This document shows positions 7,852-13,015 of a DNA stretch of 13,015 bases, piece by piece (positions within the stretch are counted from its first letter, which is position 1; each line of letters begins with the position of its first letter). The stretch lies in contig FR893130.1 of NCBI GenBank assembly GCA_000433355.1, positions 1 to 13,015 on the forward strand, read 5' to 3'. Source of the DNA: Alistipes sp. CAG:435. GTDB taxonomy: Bacteria; Bacteroidota; Bacteroidia; Bacteroidales; UBA932. Under the pieces are notes generated by a model. The model was not told where the DNA came from. It searched no databases and worked only from the letters and a program-made list of their open reading frames with translations. The position numbers and the translations under genes were made by a program.

Positions 7852-8017
7852 TTAGAAGCTGTTTTGAATTGTTTGAAATGTTCTTTGAGGTGAAAAATCT
7901 TCATTTTCTTCCCGCTTCTTCAGTCAGATAGCACCGCTATCTTCCTTGGAAGAAGCGGTCGAAACTGAAGTTTTTCACTCTCAAACCTTCAAACAAACAA
8001 TTCAAAACAGCTTCTTA
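7852..8017. mobile_element. 160-bp palindromic MITE-like element with TTA flanks
   Basis: A 21-base perfect terminal inverted repeat beginning GAAGCTGTTTTGAATTG spans 7855-7875 and 7994-8014. The symmetry continues imperfectly to the centre: TTTGAG..GTGAAAAA..CTTCA arms, CCGCTTCTT (7912-7920 region) against AAGAAGCGG, and a central AGATAGC-acc-GCTATCT hairpin near 7934. The element is flanked by TTA on both sides (7852-7854 and 8015-8017), which looks like a 3-base target duplication. There is no room for a transposase, so it would be moved in trans, possibly by an IS5/IS1182-like enzyme, since GAAGCTGTTTTGAA-like ends resemble those groups. As RNA it would fold into one long hairpin and could end transcription in either direction. 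The rest of the gap (8018-8177) is AT-rich leader of the next gene with nothing clear. Confidence 0.7.
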
Positions 8018-8177
8018 AAAATTGTTTTTTTACCATCAATATGCACACATTATCTAAATTAGTCGTATATTAATAGTTTGGAATTAGAAAACCATCCATT
8101 TTTGACTTGAAGACGATGATTAGGCCATAGATAACGAGATAGCCTAAAGATATAATTCCGAATAGAACAGGCATAAT

Positions 8178-9191
8178 ATGGACAGAAGAAAATTCATAAA
8201 GATAGGGGCCGGCGCGGTTGCTGTCGGGGCGATGTCCGGGTCCGTGGTCTTGCGGGCGGCTGAAATTTCCGCCGAAAACAAGACTTCGGACGACCTCACG
8301 GCAGGATATTCAGCGGCGAGTGATTCCGCATCGGAATATTCAACGGCCAGATATTCATCAGAAATCGGGGAAGCCGGCAAGAAAGATCTTCTCGTGAGAT
8401 TTCTGGGGACAGGAGCGGCGGATTGGAACGGCATGGACGAGAGAGGCGAATTGAGGCGGCTTTCGAGCGTGCTCCTTGACAACCGCATCCTTATCGATTT
8501 CACCCCGTCTGACGCGGACATGCTGCCGCCGGGATTCAAGAAACCTGACGCCGTGTTTTATACTCATTCGCATTCCGACCATTACAACGCCAGGGCCGCC
8601 ATCGAAACGCTCCACGCAAATGTGGTATATGTAGGTGACACCTGGGTTGAAAGGGCAAAGGCGGATCTCGCCGCGGCCGCCTCAGGACTCGGCAAGTCCA
8701 CGCCAGAAGTCATCGGCCTTGCGATCGGCCAAAGGACACAATGCGGAGACCTGACGATCACGGCTCTGCCAGGCAACCATGCGACAAAGGACGACAATGA
8801 GCAGACCCTCATTTACCTGATCGAAAAAGGCTCCGTGCGTGTCCTGTATGCCACCGACACCGGCGGGATTCCAGTCAGAGCCGCCAGAATCGTCGGGATA
8901 GACGCCCACATCGCGGACGGGATGCCGATCACCGGACTTATAATGGAAGCCACCATGGGAATCGACCATGATGAGGATTTCAGGATATTCACCCATTCTA
9001 GCGTGGGAACTGTCCTTAGGACCGCCCATGTCCTTCTGGACACCGGAAGACTCAAGGCTCCGCAGGGCCAGCCTGTGTACCTCACCCACATGGCAAGGAC
9101 ACTCCACGGCACCCAGGCACAGCTCGACGCAAACCTTCCTCAGCCTCTCCGTGCCGCTTACGATGGATTGGAAGTCATATTCAGAGGATGA
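8178..9191 (+). CDS. Exported metallo-beta-lactamase-fold hydrolase (PhnP-like)
   Basis: Probable metal-dependent phosphodiesterase or hydrolase; the substrate is unknown. It is 337 residues. The N-terminus MDRRKFIKIGAGAVAVGAMS has a twin arginine followed by FIK and a hydrophobic stretch, a Tat-type signal, so it likely works in the periplasm after folding with metal. Next comes a Ser/Ala/Tyr-rich linker (about 40-62) with a loose five-residue YS repeat. The core begins LLVRFLGTGAADWN. Metal ligands are seen in THSHSDH (H130, H132, D134, H135), H201 in PGNHAT, D227 in ATDTGG, and H304 in YLTHMA. The layout resembles PhnP/ComA-type members of the fold. The start is the first ATG that yields the signal; no clear Shine-Dalgarno is present. 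It stands alone on the plus strand, 118 bases before yccF. Confidence 0.85.
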   Translation: MDRRKFIKIGAGAVAVGAMSGSVVLRAAEISAENKTSDDLTAGYSAASDSASEYSTARYSSEIGEAGKKDLLVRFLGTGAADWNGMDERGELRRLSSVLLDNRILIDFTPSDADMLPPGFKKPDAVFYTHSHSDHYNARAAIETLHANVVYVGDTWVERAKADLAAAASGLGKSTPEVIGLAIGQRTQCGDLTITALPGNHATKDDNEQTLIYLIEKGSVRVLYATDTGGIPVRAARIVGIDAHIADGMPITGLIMEATMGIDHDEDFRIFTHSSVGTVLRTAHVLLDTGRLKAPQGQPVYLTHMARTLHGTQAQLDANLPQPLRAAYDGLEVIFRG

Positions 9192-9308
9192 TCTTCCGCC
9201 ATCGAATAATTTTTACCGCATGCCGTCATCCATAAACCGCCTGTCACTTAAGATCTTGACTATAAGCATCCCATAGGTGCAGGCAATATGTAAACCAACA
9301 ACTGTTTT

Positions 9309-9683
9309 ATGAAATTTATCGGGAATATTCTTTGGCTGATTCTTGGAGGCCTGCTGGTCTCCCTCGGCTACTTCATCGCAGGACTGCTTTATTGCGTGAC
9401 CATCATAGGCATTCCATTCGGATACCAGTTGTGGAAGTTCGGGGTGTTTTCCCTATGGCCGTTCGGGACGGACGTGGTGGACGGGAACAACGCCGGAGGC
9501 TGCCTCAGCATATTCATGAATGTGATTTGGATTCTGCTGGGATGGTGGGAGATCGCTGCGACGCACCTTGTCTTCGGGCTCATCTGCTGCATCACGATTG
9601 TTGGGATCCCGTTCGGGCTTCAGCATTTCAAGATGGCGCTGCTTTCCGCCATGCCGTTCGGCAAGACATTCCGGAAAGCGTGA
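9309..9683 (+). CDS. yccF: YccF-family inner membrane protein
   Basis: Small integral membrane protein of unknown role. It is 124 residues with the internal duplication typical of YccF: repeat 1 has NILWLILGG (about 6-14) and VTIIGIPFGYQLWKFG (about 30-45), and repeat 2 has NVIWILLGWW (about 71-80) and ITIVGIPFGLQHFKMA (about 95-110). Each half gives two hydrophobic helices joined by the conserved IGIPFG turn, and SLWPFG / SAMPFGK close the halves. Length matches the family. It follows the hydrolase gene on the same strand and faces the antitoxin gene (convergent, 78 bases between stops). I see no strong terminator in that gap, only a 4-5 base GCCG/CGGC dyad. Confidence 0.88.
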   Translation: MKFIGNILWLILGGLLVSLGYFIAGLLYCVTIIGIPFGYQLWKFGVFSLWPFGTDVVDGNNAGGCLSIFMNVIWILLGWWEIAATHLVFGLICCITIVGIPFGLQHFKMALLSAMPFGKTFRKA

Positions 9684-9761
9684 TTTGCCGCTGATCCGGC
9701 GACAACTATCAGCATAAAATACAGAGCATTCGTGTCCACTACCGCAAGCACCATCTTATTT

Positions 9762-10034
9762 TCAATCCCGAGTCAGCGCAATCTCGTCAAGAGTCATCTC
9801 AGGGAACCGACCGGACTCCGCCATAGCACGAAGTTCTTTGAAAGCCTTCAGGCCATCAGAGGTAGCCTCCGTCTTGTCTCCACGTATCTCAAAAGGGATT
9901 TTTCCTCGTTGAACCACAGCCCTGGCAAACACATTCATAGCCGTATTGGCACTCATCCCGAACTGGGAACAAAGCGCATCAAATGAAGACTTGAGACTAG
10001 CGTCCATCCTAACCGTCATTGAAACTTGAGCCAT
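9762..10034 (-). CDS. RelB/DinJ-family antitoxin, solitary
   Basis: Antitoxin-type DNA-binding protein of a type II toxin-antitoxin system. It is 90 residues from the ATG at 10032-10034; a TTG ten codons upstream is rejected because family homology starts at MAQVSMTVRMD. The N-terminal ribbon-helix-helix is visible: strand SMTVRMD (5-11), helix A SLKSSFDALCSQFG, then MSANTAMNVFARAVVQRGKIPFEIR (about 27-51), the hallmark of DinJ/RelB. The acidic C-terminal part (DGLKAFKELRAMAESG...) would bind a YafQ/RelE-like toxin. No toxin is present: downstream is only 78 bases to convergent yccF, and upstream lies repeat DNA. It may be an orphan regulator or the remnant of a pair. A promoter-like box and a direct repeat lie upstream. 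Confidence 0.85.
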   Translation of the reverse strand: MAQVSMTVRMDASLKSSFDALCSQFGMSANTAMNVFARAVVQRGKIPFEIRGDKTEATSDGLKAFKELRAMAESGRFPEMTLDEIALTRD

Positions 10035-10058
10035 AATCACTGATATGTTATACGGATA

Positions 10059-10089
10059 CAACAAATTAATTCAATATGCAACAAATTTA
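10059..10089 (-). promoter_or_regulatory. Putative antitoxin promoter and autoregulatory operator
   Basis: A -7 box TAAATTTG lies on the minus strand at 10089-10082, about 50 bases before the antitoxin ATG; no clear -33 TTG is found at the right spacing. CAACAAATT occurs at 10059-10067 and 10079-10087, 20 bases apart (about two helical turns), with one copy overlapping the -7 box. Ribbon-helix-helix antitoxins usually repress their own promoter through such repeats, so this is a plausible operator. Inference from position only. Confidence 0.45.
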
Positions 10090-10236
10090 ACGCATAACGA
10101 CGTAATCATAGACTAATTTGATGACTCTCTACCGAGGTATATAACTAATTCCCAGATGGATGCTCCCCGTTCAAGCCAATCAGGCCGTCGCCGAACAATT
10201 ATATACGAGCTGGCGACACCTGCATTTTGTGAATAT

Positions 10237-10361
10237 GGCGGCATACAAACCAGCCCTGAGTACAGCGAGAGGCCTGTGGATATGCCGCCTATGGTTTCTG
10301 GATCCGTAGGCGGCATACGGCCCGGCCTCACTATGGCGTGGAAGCATAACCGTATGCCGCC
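10237..10361. repeat. Four alternating GGCGGCATA dyad repeats with 72-bp period
   Basis: GGCGGCATA lies at 10237-10245 and 10309-10317, and its reverse complement TATGCCGCC at 10281-10289 and 10353-10361. The starts are 44, 28 and 44 bases apart, so the pair repeats with a 72-base period. Adjacent copies form longer dyads: an 11-base one (10281-10291 with 10307-10317, loop 15) and a 12-base one (10309-10320 with 10350-10361, loop 29). Because every copy can pair with either neighbour, two alternative hairpin arrangements are possible. Sequence between the cores is not conserved. Confidence 0.75.
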
Positions 10362-10457
10362 GTTTTGCAAAATGGCAACACGTACCTTTAAGATCAGCGA
10401 GACATATAGCGCGGCTCCGAGGCCCCGCATGCTTTTCTATGATATGTCCCTAACACT

Positions 10458-10683
10458 CAGGTGCGCGAACATATTCACACCTGGAAGAGAAATTCGCTGG
10501 CTGTCAGGTCAATGGCGTTTCAGGTGCGCGTGGTTTCCCGCACCTGGAAGTCCGGAACACCGATAGAACGCTCTGTACTGGGGCCGCCGACTCTTAGGTG
10601 TGCGAATATGCGCGCACCTGGAACGCCAACTCGTTAGTCATCAGACGGATGCTGTTTCAGGTGCGCATAGTTCCGCATACCCG
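10458..10683. repeat. Four 26-bp CAGGTGCG...CGCACCTG hairpin repeats
   Basis: Four related 26-base dyads lie at 10458-10483, 10521-10546, 10595-10620 and 10658-10683. Consensus arms are YAGGTGYGC and CGCACCTG with a variable centre, each followed by GAA (mostly GAAG). Copy 2 has an 8-base perfect stem (CAGGTGCG/CGCACCTG). Copy 3 has a 9-pair stem containing one T-G wobble, and copy 4 is the most decayed. Start-to-start distances are 63, 74 and 63 bases, and the linkers before copies 2 and 4 both end in GTTT, so the array looks like a duplicated pair. Loops and linkers differ. Arms conserved with variable loops suggest selection on structure or a protein-binding dyad. Confidence 0.75.
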
Positions 10684-10928
10684 GAAGAGCTGTCCACTGT
10701 TGTTTTACCGGATAGAAACTGCGCGTGAGAAGGCCTTTCTGCGTACAGAATATTCCGGTATGCATCTTTGGTGCAGGAAACGCACTTCCGGTGTACCAAA
10801 CGAACCAAGAGGCGGCGGCAACGTTCCTGATTACCATCTCACTCTGGAAGCGATGAAACGACTGGTGTTTATCAGCAATTGGACATAAGCGGAAAGAGCT
10901 CGACTCGATAAAAAACGCGTATGTTTTA

Positions 10929-11489
10929 TTATCTTATGCTTTTCTCCAAAGCAAGAATCAGGTTGTACACTCCTGACGAGGGGTTGCAAAACTTCTGTAG
11001 TTTTCTGGCCCTTTCCACAGCCGCCAGACGATTATTCCACAAATACGATTTTTGCGTTTCCGTCAGTGCCGCTTTTTCATATTCATTCCAACAGTTTTCC
11101 AATTTGACCAATTCGTCAAACGCTTCATCCGTGGTAATATTGGAAACGCATCCCTTGCCGTGAAGCAAGAACCATAATTCTATGGAAGGATTGCTCAGCA
11201 ACTTGAATGCTCTGCAGCGTTCAAGTCTTGCGTTGACTTCAGGAACATCCATATCGTACATCAGAAAGACCAGAACCTTGTCATTCTTCGATATTTTCAG
11301 CTCCCTCCTTCTGGCATCGATAAGGCGTTGCGAAATATCTCCTCCTTCCACCTTGGGAATTATCTTGATAGGCGAACGATAAGCCTGTTTCAGATGATCC
11401 AGATATGTCTCTTCCGTCTCACCCTCACAGAATACAAGAAAAACAGGTTTCATCTTCCGCCTTGGCGACTCCAATCTTTGCTTAGCCAT
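10929..11489 (-). CDS. rloB: RloB-family TOPRIM-like protein (AbiLii-like)
   Basis: Probable effector of a two-gene anti-phage system; RloB proteins have a TOPRIM-like fold and are presumed nucleases. It is 186 residues from the ATG at 11487-11489; a GTG 6 bases upstream is possible, but GGAGG at 11501-11497 lies 7 bases before the ATG. Acidic motifs fit the fold: FCEGETEETYL with E22, E24 and E26; LMYDMDVPE with D79 and D81; and the RloB signature NPSIELWFLLHG (100-111). The C-terminal helical part ends SSGVYNLILALE, also family-like (usually PST-x-VY). It begins 2 bases after the ATPase stop, so the two are one operon. The molecular target is not known to me; tRNA cleavage in the related PARIS system is only an analogy. 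Confidence 0.85.
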   Translation of the reverse strand: MAKQRLESPRRKMKPVFLVFCEGETEETYLDHLKQAYRSPIKIIPKVEGGDISQRLIDARRRELKISKNDKVLVFLMYDMDVPEVNARLERCRAFKLLSNPSIELWFLLHGKGCVSNITTDEAFDELVKLENCWNEYEKAALTETQKSYLWNNRLAAVERARKLQKFCNPSSGVYNLILALEKSIR

Positions 11490-11491
11490 AC

Positions 11492-12733
11492 TCACTCCTC
11501 CATCAGACTTTTTAGGTTCATAACCGTGGAATCGATAAAAGGAACAGCATCAAAGCGTCCTTGAATATATCCTTTCTCCGCATCCATATTCTCTCGAAAA
11601 TCCTTGTAGTCATACAATGAATAGACCTCAGTTGATCCATCTTCCTGCTTATTGACAAACACAATCTGATCTTTTCGAAGTCTTTTCATATCTATCAGGT
11701 TCGTGTTGTGAGACGTGAACAGAAGTTGCGAGCTTTCGGACGCGTGTATGAGATCCAGAATGAAATCCGCAAGCCTTGTATGCAGGCCGACATCGAACTC
11801 ATCCATAATCAAAGACTTTTTGTTCCGGACCACATCCAACAGACGCAGCAGAATCTGGAATAGTTTCCTCGTTCCATTGGATTCTTCAACATCCAGATCA
11901 AAAACCACTTCCGGAGACCTCTTGTGTATGGTCTGGAAGCGTAAAATATCGACCATCCTGAAATTCAAATCCGGGTTTCCCGCTGATGGCATCAGGGGGG
12001 CAGGAATCTGCTCGTGCCTGACCCTTATGTCGGTTATGTCTGTATCACAAATTGCCAGAGCCTTTAATATGACCTTCTTATATGCGTTAAAGTTCTCTTC
12101 TACTGCAGAGACATTGTTCAGATCCACCATTCCCAACAAGAATGTTTTCAAGAAGTAGCGGTACAACCGCTGCGCCAGGTCTCTGTTCATTGAACTTGCC
12201 CGGCTCAAGAATAAATTCTTACGGCTTGTATTCACCGCCACATCGTTCGGTTTCAAGATGATTCCTGCCGTGAATGTGTAAACTTTGTCTGAACCTTCAT
12301 CGCGAGTAAAGATTTTCGCTCTTTTTCCTTTGGGGTAATAATAAAGGCTTTCTCTTATCACCTCATTGCGTGTCAATGCAAAAGAGTACTCGTACTCAAT
12401 TCCCCCACACACAAAGTCAATCAAAAATTCACTCGGTTTCTTATCATAACCATCAAACTTGAATGGCATAAAATTGAATATCACCCCTTCATTATGCAGA
12501 TGGGACTCTAGAATCATCCCGCAGCAAAAAGTGATTGCCTTCAAAATGTTGGACTTTCCTGACGCATTAGGTCCGAAAAGGCCGATGGACTTCAAGACTT
12601 TTGTACCATTCCAATCAATGACATTATAAGCGAGATCACGTGCCTGTGCGGAATTACTTTTGGCCGCAATGAAATCAAGACAAATTCTGTTTTTGATTGA
12701 GAAAAAGTTCTCTAATTCTATTCTCAGGAGCAT
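11492..12733 (-). CDS. AAA15-type ATPase (RloA/AbiLi-like) of a defence operon
   Basis: SMC/ABC-like ATPase that partners the RloB-like protein, probably as the sensor or scaffold in abortive infection. It is 413 residues. The N-terminus MLLRIELENFFSIKN is the classic opening of this class. Walker A GPNASGKSN is at 54-62, a signature-like ESNGTRKL at 284-291, Walker B SLIMDEFD at 307-314 with D311 and E312, and the switch histidine in TSHNTNLID (H342). The C-terminal YIQGRFDAVPFID (389-401) matches the Y-x-x-GR-x-x-x-VP ending I associate with RloA/AbiLi proteins. The middle (about 65-275) is the variable insertion between the two ATPase halves. The gene has its own promoter and looks more AT-rich than the left-hand genes, consistent with acquisition by transfer. 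An OLD- or PARIS-type ATPase is the main alternative, but the RloB partner favours AbiL-like. Confidence 0.87.
   Translation of the reverse strand: MLLRIELENFFSIKNRICLDFIAAKSNSAQARDLAYNVIDWNGTKVLKSIGLFGPNASGKSNILKAITFCCGMILESHLHNEGVIFNFMPFKFDGYDKKPSEFLIDFVCGGIEYEYSFALTRNEVIRESLYYYPKGKRAKIFTRDEGSDKVYTFTAGIILKPNDVAVNTSRKNLFLSRASSMNRDLAQRLYRYFLKTFLLGMVDLNNVSAVEENFNAYKKVILKALAICDTDITDIRVRHEQIPAPLMPSAGNPDLNFRMVDILRFQTIHKRSPEVVFDLDVEESNGTRKLFQILLRLLDVVRNKKSLIMDEFDVGLHTRLADFILDLIHASESSQLLFTSHNTNLIDMKRLRKDQIVFVNKQEDGSTEVYSLYDYKDFRENMDAEKGYIQGRFDAVPFIDSTVMNLKSLMEE
11497..11501 (-). promoter_or_regulatory. Shine-Dalgarno site within the end of the ATPase gene
   Basis: GGAGG on the minus strand, formed by the last Glu-Glu codons of the ATPase gene, sits 7 bases before the rloB-like ATG at 11489. 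It favours that start over the overlapping GTG at 11495 and gives tight coupling of the two products. Confidence 0.6.
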
Positions 12734-12760
12734 ATCCTCTGTAATTTTGTAACTTTTCTA

Positions 12761-12792
12761 CAAAAATAGGTTCTTAATTTGGATTTTACAAG
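12761..12792 (-). promoter_or_regulatory. Bacteroidetes-type promoter of the RloA/RloB-like operon
   Basis: On the minus strand -7 box TATTTTTG (12768-12761) fits TAnnTTTG, and CTTG (12792-12789) lies 20 bases upstream as the -33 element. The leader would be about 20 bases before the ATG at 12733. This shows the defence pair is transcribed as its own unit. Confidence 0.7.
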
Positions 12793-13015
12793 AATTTATG
12801 AAGCCAGGATCCGGTCATCGCTGACATTAATGAATGCCATAGCCTTTCACTGTCAAGCTTTTCAGAGACAAAAATGAGGACAAACGTTACTCAAAAGCGC
12901 CATCCGACACTCTCGGGGAACGAAAAGAGGCGTATATGCATCCCAAAAGTGCGGAAGAAGTATTCGTGCGCATGCCGGATAGCCTCTCGGATGCGAAAAT
13001 GGTTAATAAGGCCGC
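12793..13015. other. Gene-free right edge with a weak dyad
   Basis: No gene is seen from 12793 to the window end. It contains a perfect 7-base dyad CATCCGA (12901-12907) / TCGGATG (12987-12993) and CTCTCGG twice (12910-12916 region and 12984-12990), with GC-rich GTGCGCATGCC in between, reminiscent of the other repeat-bearing gaps. It could be cut by the window edge, so a gene may begin just beyond. Confidence 0.4.

Larger units (their letters stand above)
10090..10928. other. Gene-free repeat-bearing region between antitoxin and defence operon
   Basis: About 840 bases with no believable gene: reading frames open here on both strands but show no family features, and their repeated peptide bits come from the DNA repeats below. 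Contents in order are an 8-base dyad GTATATAA/TTATATAC (10137-10144 and 10199-10206), a four-copy GGCGGCATA array (10237-10361), a four-copy hairpin array (10458-10683), a GAATATTC palindrome (10748-10755), and AT-rich DNA leading to the 3' end of the rloB-like gene. It may encode structured RNA or be a landing zone for small repeats. Confidence 0.6.
368..12481. repeat. Dispersed, over-abundant GAATAT / GAATATTC motif
   Basis: By hand count GAATAT or its complement ATATTC occurs at more than 40 separate places; about 6 hits would be expected at equal base frequencies. The full palindrome GAATATTC occurs seven times: 906-913, 1542-1549, 3112-3119, 7623-7630, 8334-8341, 9323-9330 and 10748-10755. 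Both orientations are about equally common. Copies fall in genes in all three codon phases (Ile-Phe, Glu-Tyr-Ser, Asn-Ile-Leu) and between genes, while most of holA (about 1800-2700) has none. This looks like a genome-level word rather than a codon effect. Confidence 0.7.

Noticed and set aside
7532..7855. 107-residue plus-strand reading frame
   Set aside because: Overlaps the methyltransferase start and its promoter and runs into the MITE end; no protein-like features.
7855..8014. Integron attC site
   Set aside because: No RYYYAAC/GTTRRRY core pair at the ends, no integron integrase; symmetry and TTA flanks fit a MITE better.
9684..9761. Rho-independent terminator between yccF and the antitoxin gene
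   Set aside because: Only a 4-5 base GCCG/CGGC dyad without a T-run.
10156..10566. 136-residue plus-strand reading frame, and the opposing frame at 10113-10430
   Set aside because: Peptide repeats (GGI, MPP) come from the GGCGGCATA dyads; no family features, both strands open, no ribosome binding site.
10458..10683. CRISPR array
   Set aside because: The four 26-base units differ from each other in their centres, spacers are 37/48/37 bases, each unit is itself a dyad, and no cas gene is near.
10598..10888. 96-residue plus-strand reading frame
   Set aside because: Starts inside a hairpin repeat, has biased composition and no recognisable domain.
10090..10928. Retron or diversity-generating element non-coding part
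   Set aside because: No reverse transcriptase gene in the window and no template/variable repeat pair.
11490..11495. GTG start for the rloB-like gene
   Set aside because: GGAGG is ideally spaced for the ATG at 11489 and family homology does not need the extra two residues.

Overview
The window reads as a piece of a Bacteroidota (Bacteroidales-like) chromosome of moderate GC content. Three things point there: promoters of the Bacteroidetes type (-7 box TAnnTTTG with a -33 TTG about 19-20 bases upstream) in front of two transcription units, mostly weak or absent Shine-Dalgarno sequences, and a xerC-like recombinase gene overlapping a short HPF gene, an arrangement I know from this phylum. Genus cannot be fixed from the sequence; a gut-type Bacteroidales is an inference.

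Left block (1-7556, all minus strand). Eight tightly packed genes read right to left: a membrane methyltransferase of the isoprenylcysteine-methyltransferase type, a YczE/DUF6198-like membrane protein, a XerC/D-type tyrosine recombinase, a ribosome hibernation factor, a glycoside hydrolase family 3 lipoprotein, DNA polymerase III delta subunit (holA), and an ABC-2 exporter ATPase plus permease, the permease cut by the window edge. Gaps are 76 bases or less and several genes overlap or touch, so co-transcription is likely. A good promoter lies just upstream of the first gene.

Middle (7557-9683). About 620 bases without a gene hold GTGCGT/ACGCAC inverted repeats and a 160-bp near-perfect palindrome flanked by TTA direct repeats, best read as a non-autonomous IS-derived MITE. 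Two plus-strand genes follow: an exported (Tat-type signal) metallo-beta-lactamase-fold hydrolase and a YccF-family membrane protein.

Right block (9684-13015), accessory in character. A solitary RelB/DinJ-type antitoxin without a toxin is followed by about 840 gene-free bases with two different arrays of GC-rich dyad repeats. Beyond these lies a two-gene minus-strand operon with its own promoter: an AAA15-type ATPase (RloA/AbiLi-like) and an RloB-family TOPRIM-like protein (AbiLii-like). This pair is a recognised abortive-infection type architecture and looks more AT-rich than the left block, consistent with a small defence island.

Across the whole window the hexamer GAATAT/ATATTC, and its palindromic form GAATATTC, is strikingly frequent in coding (all three phases) and non-coding DNA alike. 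This resembles a highly iterated palindrome and is the main window-wide signal that the genes do not explain.
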